Origin: Plumapathes pennacea
Taxonomy: Eukaryota > Cnidaria > Anthozoa > Antipatharia > Myriopathidae
Length of the DNA: 64,000 nucleotides
Assembly: GCA_964036295.1 (NCBI GenBank)
Contig: OZ038463.1
Coordinates: forward strand, 24,663,069 to 24,727,068
Direction of reading: 5' to 3'
The position numbers and the translations under genes were made by a program. The notes beneath the pieces are model-generated. The model saw only the letters and a program-made list of their open reading frames with translations. It was not told the origin of the DNA and did no database searches. Shown piece by piece: positions 45,138 to 55,298 of this stretch; within the stretch, counting starts at the first letter, position 1; the number at the start of each line of letters is the position of its first letter.

Positions 45138-48100
45138 TCATAAATAGGACACAGAAATAACAGAGGCTGAGCTAATTTCTGTGGCCGAAGTGGATAAATA
45201 CATCCTTGAAAACCACAATGCCGGGTAATTAGCATGTCCAGGTGGTGCATATGAAATGACAGCACCGCTATCCTTGTGTTGGTGCGAATCAACAAACATG
45301 CAGGAACCATCTGTATTTACAATAAATAACATTGAACGGCCAGAAGTTACAATTACATGGCATTTATGTCCGCTAGTACATGCAAGATTTAGAGCTGTTG
45401 ACATCTGCTGTGTACATTGTGTACCAAAAATATCATACTGATGCTCTATCTTATTGACACAGCAGTCTCCACCAGCTACTTCAACAGCTTCCTGAACAGA
45501 AACATTCACCGCACCACCCTCGAACACATCATCATGAATTTCATTCCCTTTAAGAATTGAATTCTTGAGGGCTAACCGCCAATTGTCCAACAAAAAGGCA
45601 TTCACTGGAGGCTGAAGACAAAAATAATTGTAATAATTACCAAAACACAAGGCAATGAAAGTACAAGCATTACTCCCTGATCTACCAAAAATTGTGGACT
45701 GGCTAAAATCAACAGGAAATTGCCACTCAATGACAACAGGTGTGTGCAAGCTGTTACATCCTAAATGTCCAACATGATCTTCTGACTGGCGAGTCATGCT
45801 ACTGCTGAACTGCAACCCGGTTGGTGGTGTGCTGGTGACTGGCCTGGTTGGTGGTGGTGTGCTGGTGACTGGCCTGATTGGTGGTGGTGTGCTGGTGACT
45901 GGCCTGGTTGGTGGTGGTGTGCTGGTGACTGGCCTGATTGGTGGTGGTGTGCTGGTGACTGGCCTGATTGGTGGTGGTGTGCTGGTGACTGGCCTGGTTG
46001 GTGGTGGTGTGGTGGAGACTGGCCTGGTTGGTGGTGGTGGTGCGGTGGTGACTGGCTCTGATAGACCTCCTGGTGCATTGCTATCTCTGGAGTTTAGTGT
46101 GGAGACTTCTTCAGCCAGGATGTTCAATGCTGCTTTCCTCTTCTGATGGTAAGTACTCCACCAGCTGCGAATTTGATTCTCCTTCAGTGGATCAATACCG
46201 CGCTGTCTCATCACCTCAATGGCATCCTTGGCATTGGCTCGGATACCACCATTAGCTTGGCGGTCATAAAACTCTATCATGACTTCTTTCTGGGCAATGG
46301 TGAAGGTCACACGTTTTGCTCCACCCTTTTTTACAGCAAACTCCTTCCCTGGCTGTCGCTCTTTATGTGGATAATCAGGCACTGTCACCAGGTTAGGGGT
46401 TTCCAGAGCTTCTGGTGAATGTTGCACAAAGTGTATGCTGTACACTTCACCTGATCCTTGAAATTGACCAACAGTTCTGGCCTCAGGCACAGATCCATCA
46501 TTGACAGTTGCCCCTGTGGAACCAGCTATGGGATTTATTCTTCCTGACAATGCCTGGAGCTGTGACTTAGTCTTTTTTAAGACCTTTCCGGTGCCTGCTA
46601 GAGATGTCGCCACAAGTCCACCAGCTTGCTCTCCTTCCACTGGAAATGAGAAGCTTCCAAACAGGGAGATGTCTTTCAGGGTACCAATCTTCTTTGGTGC
46701 TCTCTCCCTGTCAATCAGCAGCTCCAAGCAGGTGGTATTCTTGATACTCTACAAGACACACAAAACCTTTCTTAAAGATTGTCATCTTCAATGAGATACT
46801 GAGAACTGTCAGGTTTCTGAATATGTACTTATCCTGTTCTGCAGGAATATACATGTCAAAGTACCGGTTCTCAAGACTGCATAATTCAATGGTTTTGATT
46901 TTCTAAAATGTAGACTTACCCGTATGAGATCAGACAGTTGTCCACCAGACACCAAATCATTTCCAACCCGTACCCAACGAACAATCTTGTGGCTAATGTG
47001 GGCGAAATGTGTATCCAGCACTGTTTTGCCTTCTCCAGCTTCAAAGTTGTTGTACTGTAGGAGAGTCAGATTGAAGGCACTGTTGACTTCTGCCAAATAC
47101 AACAGAAACCCAGTGTTGTGATAGTGGGGTCCATTGTCTGACAAGTAAACAGAACAAAAAAGAGCCAGTTTAGATGTATACTCAAAGTAATCCAACAAAG
47201 AGCAATTTAAGAAAGCTTGGAGGTGATGTCCTTGACATCTACTAAAGTCCTTCTCTAATTTAGACACCATCTGCCTTGTATTTTCACAAAAAGGGCCAGA
47301 TGTTTATGTGCTTGCACCAGAACAGGGCCCAGTTGTTCAAAGCACGATTAGGCTAATCCTGAATTAGGTATAAATGTTTTTGACATCTGTAAGCATGAAA
47401 ATGGGAGGTTTCTCTCACAACACAACTTCTTTGATGTGTTTTAAGATAGGACAAGCTTGCCCAGGTCAATAGCAATAAAAATTGCATAAAGTACATGGTT
47501 ACATGAATTTCCACATCATAGTAATATTTAGATACTTTCACTCACCAGATAATAAATAAACTTGGAAGCCTGGGAAAGCATTCTCCAACCAGCTCAATCC
47601 AATGTCAAGGGCACTTTGAGTAAACCAGGTGTCTTGCTTGGTGTCTTCACTCCACAGGTCGATCACCTCTGCTGAGCGATCATCTTCACTGACTTGGGCA
47701 ATGACGTAGAACCCATGAAGTGAAATTCCTCTTTTCCCATACCAGTCTCTCTGGATTTCTCTTGTCCTTTTCCCAAGCTCCAGCTTCATCTTGTAGTCAA
47801 TTATAACAACACATTCCCCAGGCTTTAGGTTCTTTAGGACATAGTAGTAGTAATCTGATTGATGTTTGGTGCGAATGAGATGCCCAGTGTAGTCCAGATG
47901 CCTGTTCACTGACTCATTCAGCTTTTCCTTCAGCTTCACTTTCATTGGTAGACCACATGATGAAGTTTCCAAAGCCTCTTCAAGACTTTCACAGCTACTA
48001 TAGAACAGCGAAATATATTCCACTGTGTCTGGATGCTCCTCTGAGCATGTTCCCAATGCATGGCTCATGCACAGTTCAAGACAAGGGGAGTGCCGCTGAA

Positions 48101-49853
48101 GTAACTTTGAAAATTTCCTCTTCAGGAATGTCTGATGCTCCCGCAGGTTCTTTCTCACTGCTGCATGATCAAGGTTGTGCCCTGGCAGATTAGATATTTC
48201 CTGTGCAAGGGTACACATGGCATCAAAATTGGAGTGGCCAAAGTCATCACACAGGTTACAAAGACCAGCCAGCATAGTGTTCATGCGGAAGTTCTTTGGG
48301 AGGTGAGTGTACACATAGGTTCTCTTGACACCATTTGGGCATTGAAGGAGATACTGCTGGACAATGCCCTTGATGGAATCCTGCCAGTACCGTACAGCAG
48401 TTTCCTCCTTGTCAACCATCACACTGCGGCATGAACAAGCTCTGGTGATGTCATCTCGATGAAGGAACTCAGTTAGCTCTTCGATGATGTCAGGGCTCAA
48501 TCTCTGTCTCTTGAACTTTAGATGAGGGGGAGGGACACCACCACGTCCAAACAAGATGCAATGGACTCTTGCAGCAGTTACAGTATTCGGAGAGCAGCCA
48601 AATACCTTTTGAAGGCAGGCGTATGAGTAATCAGGAGCAACAATTGACAGTAGCCGCCGCTTTTCATCCCCATAATGGCGTAACCTCCCCACCATCTTGG
48701 CTGCCTCCACACGTGATGTGGCATCACCTGGTGTTTCTCCAGCCAATGAAATTCGGCTTTTGGCCTTTGTATTGCCAATCAAAAGCTTCTGCTTTTGATG
48801 CTTTGCATTTTCCCTAACTTTCTGGACAGTTTCCTTTTCCTTACAAGTCTTGTACTCTTTTGCCAACACATAAACAAAGTTCTTCTCACATACACGTGGT
48901 TTAACAGTACATGTAGTTCCAAAAATTTGTCTCCAGCCTTTGCTCTGAATGGTATCACCAATGAGTTCCGTTAAATGTTCACTTTCATTATGAACAAATT
49001 TGAGGGCAGTGACCTTTGTTGTTTCAGTAACCGCTAACCTCATATCTCTCTTGGTCCTCTCTTGGGCATCCTTATAGGGCAACAAAGGAAGGCATGGCAT
49101 TTGTGTGCCTCTCGTCATAAAGCGAGGGAGATATCCATTCCAGCTATCTTGACTCTCAACTGTATCAACACTATCAGCAGCCTAGGGGGAAAAAAGTTGT
49201 TTCCAGTCAGCAAAAAGAACTTCCATTCCAAGAAATACATTTATTTTCTTTACACATGAAAACTTTAGTCTTCTGATGGTTGAGAAAACCTGTTTCATCA
49301 ATAACTCAGTAGGTTTCAGATGCAATGATAGCTTTCAGATCGACACTCTACACCTAAGCAGAACATACACAAACATCTTGACGTCAAATACTGCTTCAAT
49401 TTGAAGCAAAGAGCACAGGTACAGGCGTATTTTTGCGAGCGTTATACAAAACAACTGTATCACACTTTGCAGTTTACTTACGTGTGCAGGCAGATGCTCT
49501 TGAAATGTTTCTTGATCAAGCTCTAAAGCTGCACATTCAATGCCTGTGCCATCCTAAAGAGAAGAAAAACACTCCCGTTTATATACCAGTTTTTGAACGC
49601 AAACACGAAAAAGGTGAGAAAACATGTGGCGTGGTCTGTCGCTACTCACCTCTGTTTCTTCGAGTCTACGGCACTTTTCCTCCACATGAATTCGGTTTCG
49701 GCACGCAAAGCAAATTTTGCGCTTCCTTTTCCCGTGTTTCTTGTCGCTGAAACAATACCTTTCCTCCTGGAAGGTGGTGGCCCTGAGTTTGGTGTGGTCC
49801 ACATGGTGCCATTCCTGATGCTTCACGCATCGGCACGTACCAGCGAACGGCAT
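45138..49853 (-). CDS. Transposase-homeobox-like-protease protein of the TTAA transposon
   Basis: Five exons on the minus strand: 49853-49650, 49553-49482, 49181-47546, 47137-46920, 46748-45138. All introns are GT..AG and phases agree, giving 3741 nt, 1246 aa and no stop. N-terminus: Cys/His-rich (GTCRCVKHQEWHH, CFACRN). Middle: Cys-rich block, then a DDE-like triad D554 (VVIIDYKMKLE), D638 (LLSDNGPHYHN) and E670 or E673 (NNFEAGEGKTVLD), a spacing of 84 and about 32-35. Aa about 856-916: homeobox-like helices (FTIAQKEVMIEFYDRQ, ENQIRSWWSTYHQKRK). Aa about 948-1020: repeats of TPPPTRPVTS. C-terminus: cysteine-protease-like domain with Cys1072 (GSNACTFIAL) and Asp1197/His1199 (FVDSHQHKDSGAVI). 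Intact and probably the newest gene in the window. Confidence 0.75.
45811..46055. repeat. 30-bp coding minisatellite
   Basis: About eight units of GGCCTGGTTGGTGGTGGTGT plus GCTGGTGACT, encoding (T/S)TPPP(T/I)RPVT on the minus strand. All units keep frame, with Thr/Ile alternation. It separates the homeobox-like and protease-like parts, so probably a flexible linker. Confidence 0.9.
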
Positions 49854-50261
49854 TTATCACAAAAAACAGCTACATGAATAACTACATGAATATTGATTCA
49901 AGCACTTGATCAACCGACTACGAACGTAAATTAACCTTCAATTTTTCAACAACACGAGCTGTAATATCCACTAAACGATCTCACTTCGACAGGTTCAATA
50001 TGGCCGCCGTTTTCGTTTGTTCGGGTTCAGTCGGTTCCCCACATACGAATCTTACGAAAGAGGCAGGAACAATAGCATGACGTATAAGTCGACAAAAGAC
50101 ACAAAGGAATCGGACTTTATCGGGTTTATTCGTGCAAAAATCGTAAAAAATGTGATTCCAGCCAATCACAAAGGCGGAAAATAATTGATAAATCTAATTA
50201 AACCGCGCGCTACTGAGCATGCGTTGCCGCTGCATACTATCCTTGTAATCTGAACCATTAC
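49854..50261. promoter_or_regulatory. 5' flank of the transposase gene and right transposon end
   Basis: No gene between the transposase ATG (49853) and the right inverted repeat (ends 50261). By position this must hold the transposase promoter and end-binding sites. No TATA box is obvious. Confidence 0.4.
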
Positions 50262-50299
50262 TTAACTCCCTCAGGGGTTTCCTTGGGGATACGTATCTA

Positions 50300-52260
50300 G
50301 GTGTAAGTAAGTAAGTAAAGACTTTATTTAATGAGGGTATCACAAAATAGTACAAAGTACTAACAAACAAGTAGCCCTCAACCTATAATACAATATAAAA
50401 ACCTATGCTAAGATTAAAATACAATGTAGGTATTGTAAAAGCAATAACAACTAACATACGAAAATAAAATTATGGATTAAAATGTGCTAAATCCTGTTGA
50501 CTGTTTAAATATTCGACTTAAGTGCGTTTCTAAAAGACCTAACACTTGGCAATTTACGGATGTTTAAATCAATAGTGTTCCATAGCTGTGTAGTGGTAAC
50601 AGTGAAAGTCTTACCACCTTCAGTCTTTCTATTAAAATTTGGACATAAAAGATTAAAATTAGAATACTGGGTAGAGCGTTTGTGCACGTCACTGTTCAGC
50701 TTCAGTGTGTCCATTAAATATTTCGGAACTGAATTTTTAGTCCTTTTATAAGCTAATACAGATTGTTTAATCTTAGCTTCTTCATAAGAGGGGATCCATT
50801 TGAGTTTATTAAAAAGTTCGACTGAGGGGGCTTGGGGGGAGCATCAAGAATGACTCTGGCTGCCCTCCTTTTGGAGACGTAACACCTCGTTAAGGTTGTC
50901 CTTACTACTGCACAGAGACCAAATCACGGAGGCATAGTTCATGACAGGCCTAATCACAGCGTTGTTGTATGCCATTCGTCGAGTAAAAGATGGACATGCC
51001 TTCATCCTGTTGAGAACCCCGATCCGTTGAGACAGCTTATTACAAAGTCTGTCGATGTGGAAAGCAAAACCAAGCTCTCTGTCAATTTCAACACCAAGAA
51101 GTATAGCCAAATCAACTTGCTCGAGTACATTGCCGTTTGTCGTCCGCAAATTAAGGTGTTTGACCCCGATTTTGTCTTTTAAACGCTTCCCTGTAACGAG
51201 GAGTGTTTTAGTTTTGGCCGCATTTAAGGGCAATTTGTTCATGGTTGCCCAATCATCAATGTCTCGCAATGAGCTGCACAGCGAGGCCCTTAAGGTGTCA
51301 AAGGAACTGATGTCAGCTGAGGTGATAAGAGTCATATCGTCAGCATACAGGTCAGGAGACACGTCAGTGGAGCTCAGATGAAGTGGAAGATCATTTATGT
51401 AGAGTACAAACAGCAGTGGGCCAATTATACTACCTTGAGGTACTCCATAGGGAACAGACATGCAAGATGAAGCCTTACCATCTAAATGGGCAAACTGTTG
51501 CCTTGAGAATATGTAGGATTTGAACCAAGTAAGAGAAGTGTCTGTCACCCCATAGGCTTAGAGCTTCGCTAGCAGCAGTTCATGGCCTATCATATCAAAG
51601 GCCTTGGAGTAGTCAATCATTATACTGCTAACCCTATTCTTGTCCAAGTTGAATAATAGCTCATCAACAATCCGCACAAGAGCTGTCTCGGTACTGTGGT
51701 GTTTATGGAAGCCAGATTGTCGGTGATACAACAAGTTGTTATCACAAAGAGCTCAATGAGCTTCGACATCACTGGTAACAGATATTGGCTGATAGTTGTT
51801 TACGCTGGATTCTTATATAGCGGTGTTACCTTGGCAGTTTTCCACCGCTGCGGAAAAACAGAAGTCTGGAGCGAAATGTTGTTCAGTTTGGAAACAGATG
51901 GCGTAATGAAAGGAGCAGTAACTTTTAACATCTTGGAACTGTATTTGTCAGCACCGGTTGCCTTGTTTACACTCAAACTTGAAAGACTATCGACAACAAA
52001 GCCTTTGGATATTGGTGGAATTTTGAATGTAACATCAGGATCCTTTTTGGACAGAACAAAATATTTGAGCCTAGTAATGTCAAACTCTACATTGGGCAGG
52101 AGTGACCTCAGTTTGTCTGCAATTGATGAAAAGTGAGCATTAAAGGCTTCTGCTGGCTCCTCAACCAGGTGGTCGCTGTCTGTGCTGCTTGTTAGATCAT
52201 TCACATTTAGCACCTTTTTACTGGATCCAGTCAAAGACTTGATAATCTTCCAGATCTTTC
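50300..52260 (-). pseudogene. CR1/L2-like non-LTR retrotransposon in copy 2 (5' end cut)
   Basis: Duplicate of 28040-29996. RT is open over 234 aa at 51548-50844 (YGVPQGSIIGPLLFVLYIND, LYADDMTLITSADI). Copy 2 keeps about 30 bp near 50722-50752 that copy 1 lost, but lacks about 31 bp near 51751. Homology ends at 52260, so the ORF's upstream part is missing here. Confidence 0.85.
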
Positions 52261-52263
52261 CAG

Positions 52264-53838
52264 GCCAGCGACGTTGAAATCACCAGTGGAGACGTACTGC
52301 TTGTTTACACAGTTCACCGTGAACAATAAACAGTGAAGTGTGTGCATTGTATGACTCATAGCTTGCTAACTGACCATTACAATGGCGATTTCCGAGTCTT
52401 GGGATCTATGATTCCACTGAGATTGGTCAGATATAACAAATTCTCAAGAGCTACAATATATTATTATCAACATAGTGATGAAAATTACTAGTTCAGGATC
52501 TCATGGCTCAAATCTTTGCCTCAAAGTTCTATAATTAAAATGCTTAAACGATGTGGTTTTTATTGTGAAGTACGATGGATAATTTAGTAGTGACTGCAAA
52601 GATTCTCAAGGCTTGAAAAGCTACAGTAGTTTAGTTTTTTTGTATTTTCATCAGAGGATCTATTTCAGGGGGAAAAAATGAAACTATATTAACAGGCCGA
52701 ATTCCTGGACATACATCTTGTCACCCTAATCCTATGCTCGGTTTTAACGAACACAGTAATGTACAGGTCTGAGGGCTAAATGTTTTTCCTTCTGAAAGAG
52801 TGTCGAAAAATCGCACATTTTGGTCTCGGGGCTGTTATCTCACCTCAATGTGGCACCAATGTGGCGTTTAAATGATCAATTATGATCTCCATAAGAAAAT
52901 CCTTGAAAGAAAACCAAGAAGGCTTAGGATTTTCCTCTGTTGTGATACAAGCGCTTTTCTTGCACTTCAGTGCCAAGAATAAGCACTAGTAACAAACTGC
53001 AGGAAACAGCCTAAATGACAATCAGATTAGACTACTCAAAACAGACTTCAAAATAGACTATAGGACACTCCAGCACATAAAATATTTCTTACATTCTTTC
53101 TTCTGGACTTGACTCTGGAAAATACTGCAAGTAAAGGAAAGATAAGTTTGTTACTTTCTCAAAGGACATCGGATTGGGTGTACTCACTTGTGCGAGGATT
53201 TCCAACAATTCTTCTATTGCACCCTGGAGGACAGCCAGGGGCGGCAATAACTCCTCTCCTGTCCCTTCAGACTAGAATTAAAACAAAGTGTAAGTATAGA
53301 TACACGAGAATTCAAGCAAGACAACAGACCGGCAACTTATCGGCATAGCGATTTCCTGGTGTCTCTGAGGACCAGCTGTCAAATGAGATTAAAAACCACT
53401 CCTTCAAATCTTCGGCCAGTAATCTTGTCAGTAATCTTGTCAGACGAAGAACAGCACACCACTGGGCAATATTTTTGTGCTACTATCTATTTCTTCATTT
53501 TTTACATGACTTTACATTTTTGAGTGCAAATACGGGTCAAAACGAGTGCAAAGATGGGAGCGTATTGCACTCGTTAGGAACCAATGCGTCATTTTTTGTT
53601 CCGTTTTGCGCGCGGCGAGAACATTTGTTCAGCTTCGTTCGTCGTATAATAAACAAACACGAAAAGTTGTGCAATACGGCTGTATTTTTACTCGTCATTT
53701 GTAAAAATACTCGTAAAAATACTCGTAAAAATACTCCGCCGGATTGCTCTCCTTCCCTTTTAATAATCTCTTTCTATTTTATTTCATCTTATATGCTTGC
53801 CGCATTGTTTTGCACATAACAGGTCAAGTATCGAAATG
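52264..53838. repeat. 1.58-kb direct duplication, copy 1
   Basis: Nearly identical to 55299-56882. It begins GCCAGCGACGTTGAAATCAC and ends GTCAAGTATCGAAATG. The left edge is 3 bp from the end of the large duplication, and the right edge coincides with the start of a 97-bp palindrome. Confidence 0.9.
53100..53380 (-). pseudogene. Possible 5' exons of an unrecognised gene, copy 1 (donor lost)
   Basis: Same exon-like blocks as 56125-56395, but the first exon's splice donor reads CCGATAAGT instead of CCGGTAAGT. The GT is destroyed, so this copy probably cannot be spliced as the other could. Confidence 0.3.
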
Positions 53839-53934
53839 CGCCGTCCAACCCTCTCCTGTGGCTGAGTTGACGTCCGCCCCTTTTGGCCAAAGGGACGGAC
53901 GTCAACTCGGCCACAGGAGAGGGTTGGACGGCGC
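53838..53934. repeat. 97-bp near-perfect palindrome
   Basis: Left arm starts GCGCCGTCCAACCCTCTCCT. The right arm is its reverse complement, ending at 53934, with only two mismatches and a one-base difference near the centre TTTTGGCCAAA. The right arm is coding sequence of the ankyrin fragment; the left arm is its mirror copy. This looks like a fold-back or template-switch junction. Confidence 0.95.
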
Positions 53935-54224
53935 TCCATTCTGCCGCATTGTATGGACACACAATTTGTGTCGACTCTCTAATCAGATATGGGGCAAATG
54001 TGAATGCAACAACGGTACTCCTTGAAGAAGGTACGTCATACAATGACACACCTTTGCATCTCGCGTCAAGGCACAACCACGGTTATTGCATAAAGAGGCT
54101 TATACAAGCAAATGCAAATTTATATGTGGAGGATTGTCTCGGACTTACACCGGAGCACTTTGCAACCAACAGCAGACTTCGTAAATGGATGGAGAACATT
54201 AAACGACAGCCTCGGTCTCTTTAG
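53883..54224 (+). pseudogene. Ankyrin-repeat protein fragment
   Basis: About 113 aa. From GTDVNSATGEGWTALHSAAL it continues with GHTICVDSLIRYGANVNATT, then NDTPLHLASRHNHGYCIKRL and LGLTPEHFATNSRLRKWMEN. These are three to four ankyrin repeats (consensus 'G-TPLHLAA..GH...V..LL..GA-VN'), which form a protein-binding surface. The natural stop is at 54222-54224. The left side begins inside the palindrome, so the N-terminal part of the gene is lost or elsewhere. It is the only fragment here resembling a host protein, but many animal genomes carry such pieces. Confidence 0.7.
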
Positions 54225-55298
54225 CTGCAGTGCTCTGCAGCTGTGAGGGAACACCTCAAGCCTGACAAGACGAAAAATGCGTTAAAACTGCCGCTGCCGG
54301 CTAATCTGCTCGGACTGGTTCTTTTTGAGTAAAATGTAAAAATTTAGATTTAGCAAATTGAATCGAATTTTCATCTGTGTTGGCCTAACACCAGCACATT
54401 ATGTCACAGTTTCTTCATTTTTTATAGTTGCTGTTCCAATTTACTTTAGATAGGTTTTTGTTTTTAAAGCTTGACCTTTTAGCTTTTATTTTACATTTAA
54501 ATCTATAAAATGGCAAATGTGATAAATTGAGAAAGCAAATCTTCATTACATTTTGAAGAGGTGGAATTTGAAGCTGGTTCTTTTCGAGTAAGATACGAAA
54601 ATTCTATAGTAGAGAAATTTTGTATCAGTCTTAGACGATAATATTTTTGCAAAGAGGCCGCAATATTTATTTTGGCGAAGGCTGTTTTCAACCATGTTTT
54701 TTACAGTTGCTGTTCGAAGTTGTTTTTCTTTTTTTTTCGAGTCGTTTTTTTGAGTTGCTATATATGATCCGGATGAACAAGAGTCTTACACTGCCGATTT
54801 CTCAACACGTTCCTGGCTTGCCAGATGTCCAAATTTTTCTTTAGTAGCTGATCGTGTGTGCTCTCGTCAAAGGACACTAGCCAGAGCCGTTGCTTCCGTC
54901 TAGTCAATCGCGTTTCTGAGACAACAAGGATCCAAAAAGGTAGTCTGTGTACAAAGTTTGAATTTGAGCGGTACAAATTCTATGTTGCTTTGCTGAACAG
55001 TTGTTTTACAAATTTAATAACCCCAGGGTTTTCACATGAATAAACGACACTCAGAAAAAGTGATCCCAAGTATTTACATGTACTGTTTGATTTCAGTCGC
55101 CATCTCATTTATTTCTCAGTCTGTTTCATCATCCAGCATCATTTATTTGTAATCATCATCATCACCATCATCATCATTATCAATATCATCGCCATCATTC
55201 ATCATCAGCATCGTAATCATAAGCACTGTGATCATCCTCGTTCATCATTGCCGTAATAGTGATAGATTGGATTTTCTGTCATAAAAAAATTCAGAAGC
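54225..55298. other. Unassigned sequence between the two 1.58-kb copies
   Basis: No gene recognised. An imperfect CAT/ATC repeat occupies about 55138-55235. Otherwise T-rich, with short open stretches lacking motifs. Confidence 0.5.
55138..55235. repeat. Imperfect CAT/ATC microsatellite
   Basis: Runs of ATC with interruptions (ATCATCATCATCACCATCAT and similar). Confidence 0.85.

Larger units (their letters stand above)
43880..50261. mobile_element. TTAA-flanked DNA transposon, 6382 bp (Sola3-like or related)
   Basis: Terminal inverted repeats start with 14 identical bases, GTAATGGTTCAGAT, and continue imperfectly for about 35 bp (ATAGT and GCA..AGCGG blocks on both sides). Flanked by TTAA, with an empty site in duplication copy 1. 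It holds two convergent, spliced genes: a 167-aa HTH protein (plus, 44365-44941) and a transposase-like protein of about 1246 aa (minus, 45138-49853). TTAA duplications occur in piggyBac, Kolobok and Sola3. The transposase lacks THAP and does not look like piggyBac, so Sola3 or an unnamed group is my best guess. Confidence 0.85.
36841..52260. repeat. Large duplicated segment, copy 2
   Basis: Partner of 13002-29996. Lacks the Helitron (R repeat intact at 37165-37430) and carries the TTAA transposon at 43880-50261. Homology stops abruptly after GATCTTTC at 52260, where a different repeated block starts at 52264. Confidence 0.9.

Noticed and set aside
45811-46055. CRISPR-like array
   Set aside because: The 30-bp units are directly adjacent with no spacers, keep a reading frame and lie inside a coding exon; it is a coding minisatellite in a eukaryotic sequence.
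43880-50261. piggyBac assignment for the TTAA element
   Set aside because: TTAA is shared, but the transposase lacks recognisable piggyBac domain features, has five exons and carries homeobox-like and protease-like domains.
53475-53819. Protein-coding gene in the 114-aa open stretch (duplicated at 56525-56863)
   Set aside because: It is present in both 1.58-kb copies but with indels that change the frame length (repeat-unit loss near 56760) and shows no family motif; splice-like exons on the opposite strand are more convincing.
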